A DNA stretch of 38,930 bases from the NCBI GenBank assembly GCA_002238555.1, contig MPMO01000047.1:1-38930 (forward strand), written 5' to 3'. This stretch comes from Caldilineaceae bacterium bin34. Its GTDB lineage: Bacteria > Chloroflexota > Anaerolineae > Caldilineales > Caldilineaceae. The notes below the pieces were generated by a model. It ran no database searches. It saw only the letters and a list, made by a program, of their open reading frames with translations, and was not told the DNA's origin. Positions 16,885 through 24,954 of the stretch are shown piece by piece. The translations under genes and the position numbers were made by a program. The stretch's first letter is position 1. Every line of letters starts with the position of its first letter.

Positions 16885-18159
16885 TCAGTCCGGCTTGCTG
16901 AAAATCATGCTGGAGTTGTTGCCGCCCAGGCCGATGCTGTTGTTCATGGCGGCTTGCACCGGCCGTTGCTGCGCAACGTTGGGAGTGTAGTTCAGGTCGC
17001 AGTCGGGATCCGGAGTGTGCAGATTAATGGTCGGAGGCACCGTGTCCTCGTCCACCGACTTGACCACCATGATGGCCTCCACGGAGCCGGCGGCCCCCAT
17101 CAGGTGGCCCATCATGCTCTTGGTGCTGCTGATGTTGACATCGTACGCATGCTCGCCGAAGACACCCTTGATGGCATGGGTTTCGACCTTGTCGTTGAGC
17201 TTGGTGCCGGAGCCGTGCGGGTTGATGTAGTGCACATCGCCGGCTTCAATCCCCAGCAGCTGCTTGGCATGGTGGAGCGCCACGCGCATGGCGTTCTGGA
17301 TGCCGATGCCGTTCTTCTCCATGGCCACCATGTCGTTGCCGTCGTTGCTCATGCCCCCGCCGGCCACCTCGGCGTAAATCCGGGCGCCGCGGGCGCGGGC
17401 GTGTTCCAGGGTCTCCATGATCATGATCCCGCAACCCTCGCCAATGACGAACCCGTCCCGTTCGTTGTCGAACGGCTTGGCGGCCTCCTCCGGCATGTCG
17501 TTGTGGGAACTGAGCACGCCCATGGCATCGAAACCGGCCACCATCGGCGGTACGATGGCTGCTTCGGAGCTGCCGCAGATGGCGACATCCACGGAGCCGA
17601 AGCGCACCTGGTCGAACGCCTGGCACAGGGCCGTCAGGCCCGTGGAACAGGCGGTCGTGACCCCCATCGTGGGACCCTGCAGTCCGTAGCGGACCGCAAT
17701 GCGGGAAGCCAGGCTGTCCACCAGCATGCGCGGCACCAGAAACGGCGATACCCGTTGCATACCGCGCTTGAGCAGGGTCTTGACCGAATTGGTGTAGTCC
17801 TCGATGCCGCCCACGCAACTGCTGATGGTGACTCCCACCCGTTGGATGTCCTCCCGCGAGAACTCCAGGCCCGCATCCTTGATGGCCTCCTGGACGGCTG
17901 CCACGCCAAAGCGGGAATAGGTGTCGAGACTGCGCGATTCCTTGCGCGACATGAAGTTGAGGGGATCGAAGCCCTTCACTTCGGCGGCGATCTTGGATTT
18001 GATTTCGCTGGGATCGAAACGGGTCATGGGCCCGATGCCGGAGCGGCCGGCCAGCACATTTTCCCAGGTTTCGACGGCTGACAACCCCATGGGGGTCAGG
18101 GCGCCCAAACCGGTAATCACAACACGACGCGGAAAGGGGCCCGTGGCGGAGAAGGTCAT
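16885..18159 (-). CDS. fabF: Beta-ketoacyl-ACP synthase II (KAS II)
   Basis: The elongating condensing enzyme of type II fatty acid synthesis. The 424-residue thiolase-fold chain carries Cys171 (T-A-C-S-T-G), His315 (N-P-H-G-S-G-T), Lys347 and His352 (K-S-M-M-G-H-L-M-G-A-A-G), the complete Cys-His-His set with the conserved Lys. It ends in G-L-G-G-N-N-S-S, as FabF usually does. Length is normal. It is followed by fabH after 35 bases and preceded, after a short AT-rich gap (18160-18212), by the molybdenum hydroxylase gene. No acyl-carrier-protein gene is adjacent, which is unusual for fabF. Confidence 0.94.
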   Translation of the reverse strand: MTFSATGPFPRRVVITGLGALTPMGLSAVETWENVLAGRSGIGPMTRFDPSEIKSKIAAEVKGFDPLNFMSRKESRSLDTYSRFGVAAVQEAIKDAGLEFSREDIQRVGVTISSCVGGIEDYTNSVKTLLKRGMQRVSPFLVPRMLVDSLASRIAVRYGLQGPTMGVTTACSTGLTALCQAFDQVRFGSVDVAICGSSEAAIVPPMVAGFDAMGVLSSHNDMPEEAAKPFDNERDGFVIGEGCGIMIMETLEHARARGARIYAEVAGGGMSNDGNDMVAMEKNGIGIQNAMRVALHHAKQLLGIEAGDVHYINPHGSGTKLNDKVETHAIKGVFGEHAYDVNISSTKSMMGHLMGAAGSVEAIMVVKSVDEDTVPPTINLHTPDPDCDLNYTPNVAQQRPVQAAMNNSIGLGGNNSSMIFSKPD

Positions 18160-18212
18160 TTAACTCGTCAGCCTCGCTGGCTGGTGACGCGGATTAACAC
18201 TTAATCTTACAC

Positions 18213-20498
18213 TTACGGCCCCTGGCAACTGTCGTTCCCGACCCTTTTGGGACCGCGTAGTGCCGCCACGGACCGGCGGATGCGTTCACTGGTGAACGGC
18301 AAATCATTGAGATGCACCCCCACCGCGTCCCGGATGGCGGAGGCCAGGGCCGGTGCCGTGGGCAGCAGCGGCATCTCGGCCATGCCCTTGACACCGAGCG
18401 GATGTTCCGGTGCGCCGTCCTCGACGATCACGGGCACGATGCGGGGGGGCATGTCCAGGGCAGTCGGCAGCAGATAGGTCTCCAGTCCCCGGTTCAGGAC
18501 CCGCCCGTCCTCCACACGCAGGTCCTCCCAGAGCGCCCAACCCAGTCCCTGGGCCACGGCGCCGGCCACCTGACCCTCGATCTGTTGGGGGTTCACGGCC
18601 CGGCCCACGTCGTTGGCGGAGACGACCTGGAGGACCTGCACCTTGCCGGTCTCGGGATCAACGTCCACATCCACCACCTGGGCACAGTACCCGAGCGTAT
18701 AGAAGGGGTTCCCGCGGCCCGTCTCCGGATCCATGGCCGTGGTCCTGTCCGTCCTGAACACGTGCTCGCCGCGTGCCGGACGCTCCTCGTCCTCCCACTT
18801 CGCCAGTGCCTGTCGCACGGCGCCGTGCAGGGCCGCGCCCGTATAGACCGTCAGGCGGGAGGCGGAGGCGCTGCCGCTGGATTCGGCGTCGTCCGTGCTG
18901 TCCGCATGCAGGTGGACCCGCTCCAGGTCGACGTCCAGCAGGTCGGCGGTTATCTGCCGGAAGGCGGAGTGCGCGCCCTGACCGATATCCGCGCCGACCG
19001 TGCCCACATGCACGTCCTCCACCTCGACTCCCCCGTGCAGCTCCACCCAGGCGTGGCACTCGTCCACCGTGCCGTGACCGAAACCGATGTTCTTCACGGC
19101 CAGTGCGAGACCCCGCCCGCGCCGGGGGCCGGGCGCCCAGCCCCGGGTCAGGGGATCCGGGGGCGGCAGGCGATTGGCCGCGGCCACCGCCGCTTCCAAC
19201 ACCTCGGCGGCCTGGCAGCCGGGAGGCACCGGGGCCCCGGTGCACATCAGCGAGCCGTCCGACCACACATTGCGCCGCCGCAACTCCGCGGCATCCATCC
19301 CCAGTTCGCAGGCCAGCCGGTTCATCAGGGACTCGATCATGAAAGCGCCCTGCGGGCCGCCAAAACCGCGGAATGCACCGGTGACCGGATTGTTGGTCAC
19401 GGCCAGGCGCGCCGTGATGCAAACCGCGGGAATGTTGTAGGGACCGGCGGCACAGACCGCCGTGTTGCTCAGCACCGCGGGACTGGTGCTGGCATAGGGG
19501 CCGGCATCGCCCAGGATGTCCAGCTCCAGGGCCGTCAGCCGGCCGTCGCGGTCGGCCCCGAGGATGCCGTCAAAGACAAACGGATGACGCTTGTGCGTGT
19601 GCTGCAGGCTGTCGTGCCGCTTCCAGGCCGCCTGCACCGGTTCGCCCGTTTTCCAGGCCGCCAGTGCCAGAACCACCTGCAGGTGCACGTCCTCCTTGCC
19701 GCCGAAGCCGCCGCCAATGGCCGCATAGGAGACCTGAACGCGATCCTCGGGCAACTGCAGGGCCGCCGCAATCTGGTGGCGGTCGTCGTGCAGCCACTGG
19801 CCGCCGGTTCGCACGCAGACCCGGCCCTGGTCGTCCAGCCAGGCCGAGCCGGCCTCGGTTTCAATGTAGGCATGTTCCTGCCACTGTGTGCTGCCCCGCA
19901 TGGAGACCGTCACGGGCGAACGGGCCAAGGCTTCTTCCCAGTCCCCGTGGCGGATGTTCTGCCGGCACAGCAGGTTCGACCCGCGCGCCAGGGTGGGGAC
20001 GGGCCGCGCGTCGTAGTCGTGCAGTTCGGGCGCGCCGGGGGCCAGGGCGGTAGCCGGATCCGAGACCACGGGCAGAAAGTCCCACTCCGCCCCCACCGCC
20101 GCAGCCGCCTCCAGGGCCTGACGCCGGGTCCGGGCCACCACCAGGCAGAGGCGGTCGCCCGGCCAGCGCGCCGTACGGGCCGCCTCCGTGGAGTTCAGGC
20201 CGCACAGCACGGGCTGGTCGGGAAACACGATGCCGTACCGGTTGTCCGGTACGTCCGCGTCGGTCAGGATTGCCACGACACCGGGCATGCGCCGGGCCCG
20301 CGCCAGATCCAGTCGGCGCAGGCGGGCGTGCGGCACTCCGGCAAACACGACCTCCATCCAATTGGCGGCGGGCAGGCGGACATCGTCCGCAAAACGGGCG
20401 CGGCCCGTGACCTTGGCCTCCGCGTCGTGCCTGACCACGGAGTCGCCCATGTGCCCGCGCCGACGGGCAGGCAGGGGGCTGGAACCGGACGCGGTCAC
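18213..20498 (-). CDS. Xanthine dehydrogenase-type molybdenum hydroxylase, large subunit
   Basis: A 761-residue molybdopterin-binding subunit of the xanthine dehydrogenase/aldehyde oxidase family. The N-terminal domain opens with R-H-D-A-E-A-K-V-T-G-R-A-R-F-A-D-D. The Mo-cofactor domain includes G-G-G-F-G-G-K, G-A-F-R-G-F-G and, near the end, G-M-A-E-M-P where Glu708 matches the catalytic base of xanthine oxidases. It would hydroxylate a purine or aldehyde with electrons passing to partner FeS and FAD subunits, neither of which is in the window. GTG 20498 is drawn as start; ATG 20450 is equally plausible. It lies 74 bases after xpt, which suggests purine (hypoxanthine/xanthine) chemistry, but substrate is inferred from context. 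Confidence 0.88.
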   Translation of the reverse strand: MTASGSSPLPARRRGHMGDSVVRHDAEAKVTGRARFADDVRLPAANWMEVVFAGVPHARLRRLDLARARRMPGVVAILTDADVPDNRYGIVFPDQPVLCGLNSTEAARTARWPGDRLCLVVARTRRQALEAAAAVGAEWDFLPVVSDPATALAPGAPELHDYDARPVPTLARGSNLLCRQNIRHGDWEEALARSPVTVSMRGSTQWQEHAYIETEAGSAWLDDQGRVCVRTGGQWLHDDRHQIAAALQLPEDRVQVSYAAIGGGFGGKEDVHLQVVLALAAWKTGEPVQAAWKRHDSLQHTHKRHPFVFDGILGADRDGRLTALELDILGDAGPYASTSPAVLSNTAVCAAGPYNIPAVCITARLAVTNNPVTGAFRGFGGPQGAFMIESLMNRLACELGMDAAELRRRNVWSDGSLMCTGAPVPPGCQAAEVLEAAVAAANRLPPPDPLTRGWAPGPRRGRGLALAVKNIGFGHGTVDECHAWVELHGGVEVEDVHVGTVGADIGQGAHSAFRQITADLLDVDLERVHLHADSTDDAESSGSASASRLTVYTGAALHGAVRQALAKWEDEERPARGEHVFRTDRTTAMDPETGRGNPFYTLGYCAQVVDVDVDPETGKVQVLQVVSANDVGRAVNPQQIEGQVAGAVAQGLGWALWEDLRVEDGRVLNRGLETYLLPTALDMPPRIVPVIVEDGAPEHPLGVKGMAEMPLLPTAPALASAIRDAVGVHLNDLPFTSERIRRSVAALRGPKRVGNDSCQGP

Positions 20499-20572
20499 GG
20501 CAGTTTCCGAAACGGGATCCGGACCGTGCGGAGGGCTGCGTCAGGCCTGCCAGGCGCAATTGCCCGGCTGGT

Positions 20573-21199
20573 TCAGGCCATGGTCGTTGAGCCGGGCGCG
20601 CGGCACAACTCCGGTGGCGTGGCCACCGCCTTGATGATCCCGTTGTCCATCGACTGAATCATGGCCAGCGAGACAATGGGCAGGCCGTACGGAGCCAGCA
20701 CGCGACGACCTTCCTGGAAGGACTTCTCGATGACGCAGCCAAAGCCGGTGACCTCCGCCCCGGACTGCGAAACCAAATCGTGGAGTGCGGCCAACGTTGC
20801 GCCGGAAGCCAGGAAATCGTCCACGAGCAGCACCCGGTCCCGTGGCCCGATGTACTCCGGATTGAGCACAATCTCCACCTCGTGGCCCTTGGTCGGGCTG
20901 GTCACCCGGCGGGTGTAGCTGTCCCGCGGCATCGTAACCGGACGCACCTTGCGGGCATAGATGGATTCGACCTCCAGCTCCATGGCGGTCTGCAGCGCGA
21001 ACGCGATGCCGCTTACCTCGGCCGTCACCACCTTGGTGATGTCGGCCACCCCCGCGTCCCGGAATTGCTGTGCCAGGGCCTTCCCTATCTCCCGGGTCAG
21101 GTGCGGATCCAGCTGATGATTGATGAACCCGTCCACCTTGAGGATGTTGTTCCCCAGATTGACCCCGTCCCGAAGAAGGCGATCGACCAAGGCTTGCAT
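20573..21199 (-). CDS. xpt: Xanthine phosphoribosyltransferase
   Basis: Salvages xanthine (and possibly guanine) with PRPP to the nucleotide. The 208-residue chain closely follows Bacillus-type Xpt: M-Q-A-L ... K-V-D-G-F-I-N-H-Q-L-D-P at 21-32, the V-V-T-A-E-V-S-G-I-A hood-side motif, the PRPP loop V-L-L-V-D-D-F-L-A-S-G-A-T at 123-135, and V-I-E-K-S-F-Q-E-G-R. The frame is open upstream, but ATG 21199 fits the family N-terminus and follows an AGGGAG site. A short tail (about 15 residues) extends beyond the usual end. It sits between the B2-like gene and the molybdenum hydroxylase; no purine riboswitch can fit in the 47-base upstream gap. Confidence 0.9.
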   Translation of the reverse strand: MQALVDRLLRDGVNLGNNILKVDGFINHQLDPHLTREIGKALAQQFRDAGVADITKVVTAEVSGIAFALQTAMELEVESIYARKVRPVTMPRDSYTRRVTSPTKGHEVEIVLNPEYIGPRDRVLLVDDFLASGATLAALHDLVSQSGAEVTGFGCVIEKSFQEGRRVLAPYGLPIVSLAMIQSMDNGIIKAVATPPELCRAPGSTTMA

Positions 21200-21246
21200 G
21201 GATGATGTGCTCCCTTGCCTGTACCGCGAAAATGAACCGTCCCCAA

Positions 21247-21786
21247 CTATAAACTCACATCCCCGAGAAACGGGCCAAGACGCACCCGCCGTGCGCGGAA
21301 CAGGACACCGACATCCAGGGCGTAGCTGGCCACCTGGACAAAGTCGCCCATCTCCTCCTCTCCGGTCAGGATGGCATCGCCGCAACGCAGCCAGGCATGG
21401 GCCTCAATCCCGGTGTCTCCGCTTCGGGCCATGCCCAGGTAGAGGGTGCTGCCCAAACCGCCCCGGCGGCACATGCGCTGCGCAGCCAGGGCCTGGGGCA
21501 GACAGGCACTCTGCCAAGGGGTATGGTCGGCCATGCGCCGGACGGCGAATCCGATTTCCGACGCCAGATGCCGCTGCACCGGGCTGCACCCGCGCAACGT
21601 CTCCGCCATGAACCAGCCGTGCAGCCAGGCGAACCGGCGGAAACCGACCGTCAGAATGAGAAGGCGATACCAGCCCAACCACCAAAAGGCCTGCCAGGCC
21701 AGCCTGCGCCGCAGGGGATCCCACCGCCGCAGGGTGTGCAGGCGGAGGCGCCAGGTCTCAATCGATGATCCGAATGAGCCCTTCAT
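21247..21786 (-). CDS. Lasso-peptide B2-like transglutaminase-fold protease
   Basis: A 179-residue protein of the lasso peptide biosynthesis B2 (McjB C-domain, Transglut_core3) family. Cys95 in S-A-C-L-P-Q-A-L and His130 in E-A-H-A-W-L fit the Cys-His part of the catalytic triad, and Asp137 follows at the usual distance. Such enzymes cleave the leader from a precursor peptide after it is presented by a PqqD-like partner. The N-terminal about 60 residues are basic and Trp-rich with a hydrophobic stretch. Its start overlaps the PqqD-like gene by 29 bases, matching the common split B1(RRE)/B2 arrangement. No asparagine-synthetase-like cyclase is present in the window, so the product may not be a lasso peptide. 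Confidence 0.85.
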   Translation of the reverse strand: MKGSFGSSIETWRLRLHTLRRWDPLRRRLAWQAFWWLGWYRLLILTVGFRRFAWLHGWFMAETLRGCSPVQRHLASEIGFAVRRMADHTPWQSACLPQALAAQRMCRRGGLGSTLYLGMARSGDTGIEAHAWLRCGDAILTGEEEMGDFVQVASYALDVGVLFRARRVRLGPFLGDVSL

Positions 21787-22057
21787 CCTGGAGTTCGGTC
21801 AGGAAGGCGATTACGTCCCGCTGGCACTCGTCGATGTCCACATCGTCGAACTCGGCCGTCAGTTCCTCGCACAACTGCTCGACCACAATCGGCTGCGCGA
21901 TGCGCTCCCAGATGGCGCGCGCCGGTCCCTTCAGCGCGAAGTAGCTGTTCCGCTCCTGGCTGAACATCATCAAATCCTCGTCGACGGGACTGGTCGCTAT
22001 GGGATTCGGGGACTGCTGTACCCGCGTGGCCAGGTGAATTTCCGGTTTCGACGCCAT
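21758..22057 (-). CDS. PqqD-like peptide-recognition protein (RRE)
   Basis: A 99-residue winged-helix protein of the PqqD family. The tell-tale features are D-E-D-L-M-M-F-S, N-S-Y-F-A-L-K-G-P-A-R-A-I-W-E-R-I, a helix with L-C-E-E-L, and V-I-A-F-L-T-E-L-Q-D-E-G-L-I at the end. PqqD proteins bind the leader of ribosomally made precursor peptides and hand it to the processing enzymes. It begins 5 bases after the kinase-like gene and overlaps the B2-like gene, so the three are almost certainly translated together. No precursor gene is visible next to it. Confidence 0.87.
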   Translation of the reverse strand: MASKPEIHLATRVQQSPNPIATSPVDEDLMMFSQERNSYFALKGPARAIWERIAQPIVVEQLCEELTAEFDDVDIDECQRDVIAFLTELQDEGLIRIID

Positions 22058-22062
22058 GGCAC

Positions 22063-23049
22063 TCAGGAAGCGAGAAGCTCGTGTTCGATGAAATCGGCCA
22101 GGGCCGGCAACTGCCAGCCTCTGTCCGGGCGCTGGACGGCAAAGACGTCGGTGGCATTGCCCACGGCGGCCACTTGGCCAAAGTGCTGGCTGCGCCTGCC
22201 AAGGCCGTCCAGGAACGACTGGTTGAAAGTGTACTTCACAAGAGTGCTCAGTTTCGCCACGGAATCCAGCTTGTGCATGCGCACGCGGTCCACGGCGGAC
22301 GGCTCCAGCAACACGGCGGCCTTCAGGGGCAGCCGCCGACGGTGGAACCGATCATGGCTGAGAACGCTCAGTTTGGCCTCGCCGGGACGGACCCGGGCCA
22401 CGCCGGCCTGCGGCTGGTCCAGATGTTCCGCGGCATCCAGGGCCAGCTTCAACTGCGGGAATCCCGGCACCACCTCGGGTCTGCCGCTGTCCAGCACGAT
22501 GGGCGCAATGTCGTCGGCCTGGAGCGGATGGCCCCTGCGCACCAGTTCCGCGGCCAGGGTCGACTTGCCGGCGCCGGAGGGTCCCATGAACAGGACGGCG
22601 CCGTCGTGCGCCGCAACCGCGCTGGCATGCATGGGCAGGATGCCCCTCTGCAGCAGCAGGGCCGTCATGACGATGGACAGGAACGTGTAGCGGACCTCGT
22701 CGTCGTGCACCCAGGGAACGCGCTGCAGGACGATGCGGCAGCCGTCGCTGACCAGTGCCCGCGTGACACCGGTCTTGTTGTACAGGAAAACCCCGTCAAC
22801 AAACTGGATCTGGTTCCACGAGCCGTTGAACACCGGTTGGGTGATGGACGGCACCGGTCCGTAGACCACCTCCACGTCCGGTTCCGACGGGGGGATCGCA
22901 AACAGCTCGGGGCAGGGAAAGGGGGTGGCGAACACCAGCCCGAACGCCTCGTGGAAATGCCGCCCGCGGTCGAGCAGCGTGGGCAGATGCCTGCCCCGGT
23001 CGGGATCGAACAGCGCCAGCCCGGCGGGCCTGGCGGCGTTGGCGTTCAG
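22063..23049 (-). CDS. HPr kinase-like P-loop protein
   Basis: A kinase-type P-loop protein related to HPr kinase/phosphorylase. It has G-P-S-G-A-G-K-S at 156-163 (Walker A), M-H-A-S-A-V just before it, and L-Q-A-D-D-I at 176-181, the order seen in the HPrK C-terminal domain. Homology starts about residue 35 (F-G-L-V-F-A-T-P-F-P-C-P-E-L). Relatives in lasso clusters phosphorylate the precursor peptide on Ser; that role is inference. The start is unclear: no ATG exists before residue 128. The frame is drawn from a CTG at 23049 that overlaps the stop of the upstream ATPase gene, and a GTG at about residue 39 is an alternative. It precedes the PqqD-like gene by 5 bases. Confidence 0.78.
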   Translation of the reverse strand: MNANAARPAGLALFDPDRGRHLPTLLDRGRHFHEAFGLVFATPFPCPELFAIPPSEPDVEVVYGPVPSITQPVFNGSWNQIQFVDGVFLYNKTGVTRALVSDGCRIVLQRVPWVHDDEVRYTFLSIVMTALLLQRGILPMHASAVAAHDGAVLFMGPSGAGKSTLAAELVRRGHPLQADDIAPIVLDSGRPEVVPGFPQLKLALDAAEHLDQPQAGVARVRPGEAKLSVLSHDRFHRRRLPLKAAVLLEPSAVDRVRMHKLDSVAKLSTLVKYTFNQSFLDGLGRRSQHFGQVAAVGNATDVFAVQRPDRGWQLPALADFIEHELLAS

Positions 23050-23894
23050 GACTCCGCCGGCGCGGACGGCCGATCCGGCGCCTCTTCGGTGTCGGCCGGG
23101 GTCTCCTGCGAATCGGCGACGGGCAGGACCCTGACATCGCCGGGATTGGGAATCGTGCGATCCCGTTCCCGGACGGACGGCTGTTGTTCGGCGATCGCGC
23201 CGTCGCTGAGATACAGGATTTCGTCGACGTATTCGTCGGACAGGCTGTCGTGCGTAACCATGAGCACCGTCACCTGCTGCTCGCGCACAATCGTCTGGAA
23301 CAGGCCCAGGATTTCGCGGGCCGTCTGCGTATCGAGTTCCCCGGTGGGCTCGTCCGCCAGAATCAACCGGGGGGAGTTGGCCAGGGACCGGGCGATCGCC
23401 ACGCGCTGCTGCTGTCCGCCGGACAGTTCGAAGGGCCGATGGTGCATCCAGCGCGTCAGTCCCACGAGTTCGAGGCACTCCACGGCCTTGGCCCGGCGCT
23501 GCCGGCCCTTGGCCCCGGACATCCGCAGCATCAGCTCCACGTTTTCGTAGGCGGAGAGCGACGGCATGAGACCAAAGGACTGAAAGACAAAGCCCACCGT
23601 CATGCGCCGCCACATGGTGAGCTTGCGTTCGGTCCACTGGTCAATGGATTCGCCGAAGATCCGGACCACGCCGGAGGTGGGCGTGTCCAGGCCGCCGATG
23701 CAGTTGAGCAGGGTGGTCTTGCCGCTGCCGGAGCGGCCCTTGAGGGACATGTAGCGGCCCTCCGGCACCAACAGGTTGACGCCGCGCAGGGCCGGAATGT
23801 CCTGCCCCCCCATGCGGTAGGTACGGGTCAGCTCCTCCGTCAGGATGGCGGGAGCGGTGCCCTCCGTGCCGTGGTCGCCGTTCATGTCCGTCAT
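23046..23894 (-). CDS. ABC transporter ATPase, MacB/LolD type
   Basis: A 282-residue ATP-binding subunit. Walker A is G-R-S-G-S-G-K-T (53-60), Q-loop F-Q-S at 104-106, signature L-S-G-G-Q at 157-161, Walker B L-I-L-A-D-E-P at 177-183 and the H-loop His at 215. The D-T-P-T-S-G and E-L-V-G-L-T context is that of the MacB/LolD/FtsE group, which drives FtsX-type permeases that extrude or extract substrates at the membrane rather than import them. About 45 acidic, Pro-rich residues trail the fold. It overlaps the preceding ATPase gene by 4 bases (ATGA). Two ATPases serving one long permease suggests a heterodimeric motor. Confidence 0.92.
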   Translation of the reverse strand: MTDMNGDHGTEGTAPAILTEELTRTYRMGGQDIPALRGVNLLVPEGRYMSLKGRSGSGKTTLLNCIGGLDTPTSGVVRIFGESIDQWTERKLTMWRRMTVGFVFQSFGLMPSLSAYENVELMLRMSGAKGRQRRAKAVECLELVGLTRWMHHRPFELSGGQQQRVAIARSLANSPRLILADEPTGELDTQTAREILGLFQTIVREQQVTVLMVTHDSLSDEYVDEILYLSDGAIAEQQPSVRERDRTIPNPGDVRVLPVADSQETPADTEEAPDRPSAPAES

Positions 23895-24943
23895 TCCTGT
23901 CCTGTGTCGGCTGCGTCCGCTCCGGTCTCGGCCGGCCGCCGGCGGCGCCCGAACATGCGGCCGAAGAAACCGCGGCGCCGGGTACCCATCGTGGCCTCCT
24001 CCAGGAACCGTCGTTCGTCCTCCAGGTGAGCCTCCAATTCCGGGGCGTCGATGTGCTCTTCGGCCGGCCGGATGAGGATGCCCTCATCGGAGATGTCGAT
24101 GGTGGCCCGACCCTTGATCGAGAAGTGATCCAGCACTTCCTTGGGAATCGTCAGGCGGCCGGCGGAGTCCAGAATGACCAGTTCGTCGAAGGCCATGCCC
24201 GGTTCGCTGTCCTCGTCGGTCTCCTCGTCGAACACCATCTGGCGCCGCGTCTCGCTGGCCAGCATGCCGTCGCGGATGGCCACGACCCGGTTGACCTGAC
24301 GCGCGATTTCCGGATCGTGGCTCACGATCATGGTCGTGAGGTTGAACTCCTGGTTGAGGTGGGCAATCGTGTCGTAGATCAACTGCGCCGTTGCCGAATC
24401 CACCTCGCCCGTCGGTTCGTCGGCCAGAAGCAGCACCGGCTCGTTGGCCAGGGCCACCGCAATGGCCACGCGCTGCTGTTCGCCGCCCGACAGTTCCCGC
24501 AGCGAATGCCGCATGCGATCCCCGAGGCCGACGGACTCCAGCAGGTACTCGGAGCGCTCCCGCTTCACGCGCCCGCCGACGCCGGCCAGCGTCATGGGCA
24601 GCTTCACGTTCTCAATGGCGTTGAGATAGGGCACCAGATTGCGGGCGCTCTGCTGCCAGACGAATCCGACCTGTTCCCGGCGGTACCGGTTGAGGCCGCG
24701 GTCGGAGAGCTTCAGCAGGTCGGTGTCGGCCACCTTGACCTGGCCGGCCGTGGGACGGTCCAGGCCGCCCAGAATGCTCATGAGGGTGGACTTGCCGGAG
24801 CCCGACACGCCCACGATGCCCATCAGTTCGCCCTCGCCCACCGTCAGGTTGAGGCCCTGCAGGGCCACCACCTCCAGATCGGCCATCTTGTAGATCTTGA
24901 CCAGGCCGTCGCAGACAATGTAGTTGTGGATATTGCCAGACAT
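23891..24943 (-). CDS. ABC ATPase fused to an AbrB-like domain
   Basis: A MacB/LolD-type ATPase (numbering from the GTG at 24952: Walker A G-V-S-G-S-G-K-S 48-55, signature L-S-G-G-E 154-158, Walker B L-L-L-A-D-E-P 174-180, H-loop His212). It carries an extra C-terminal module. After an acidic linker (about 240-255), residues 257-297 read V-I-L-D-S-A-G-R-L-T-I-P-K-E-V and G-I-L-I-R-P, the swapped-hairpin pattern of AbrB/MazE/SpoVT DNA-binding domains. A helical acidic segment and a very basic tail (R-R-R-G-F-F-G-R-M-F-G-R-R-R-R) follow. ATG 24943 is used as start; GTG 24952 is possible. It lies just after the permease gene. The added domain could be a dimerisation element or link transport to gene control; neither is shown. 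Confidence 0.9.
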   Translation of the reverse strand: MSGNIHNYIVCDGLVKIYKMADLEVVALQGLNLTVGEGELMGIVGVSGSGKSTLMSILGGLDRPTAGQVKVADTDLLKLSDRGLNRYRREQVGFVWQQSARNLVPYLNAIENVKLPMTLAGVGGRVKRERSEYLLESVGLGDRMRHSLRELSGGEQQRVAIAVALANEPVLLLADEPTGEVDSATAQLIYDTIAHLNQEFNLTTMIVSHDPEIARQVNRVVAIRDGMLASETRRQMVFDEETDEDSEPGMAFDELVILDSAGRLTIPKEVLDHFSIKGRATIDISDEGILIRPAEEHIDAPELEAHLEDERRFLEEATMGTRRRGFFGRMFGRRRRPAETGADAADTGQE

Positions 24944-24954
24944 GGTCCGCACCG

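Noticed and set aside
16861..18081. A 406-codon + strand frame and similar long + strand frames across 15.7-29 kb
   Set aside because: These are antisense shadows of strongly supported minus-strand genes in high-GC DNA, rich in His, Arg and Gly with no domain.
21200..21246. Purine riboswitch upstream of xpt
   Set aside because: The gap to the previous gene is only 47 bases, too short for the aptamer and expression platform, and no matching core is seen.
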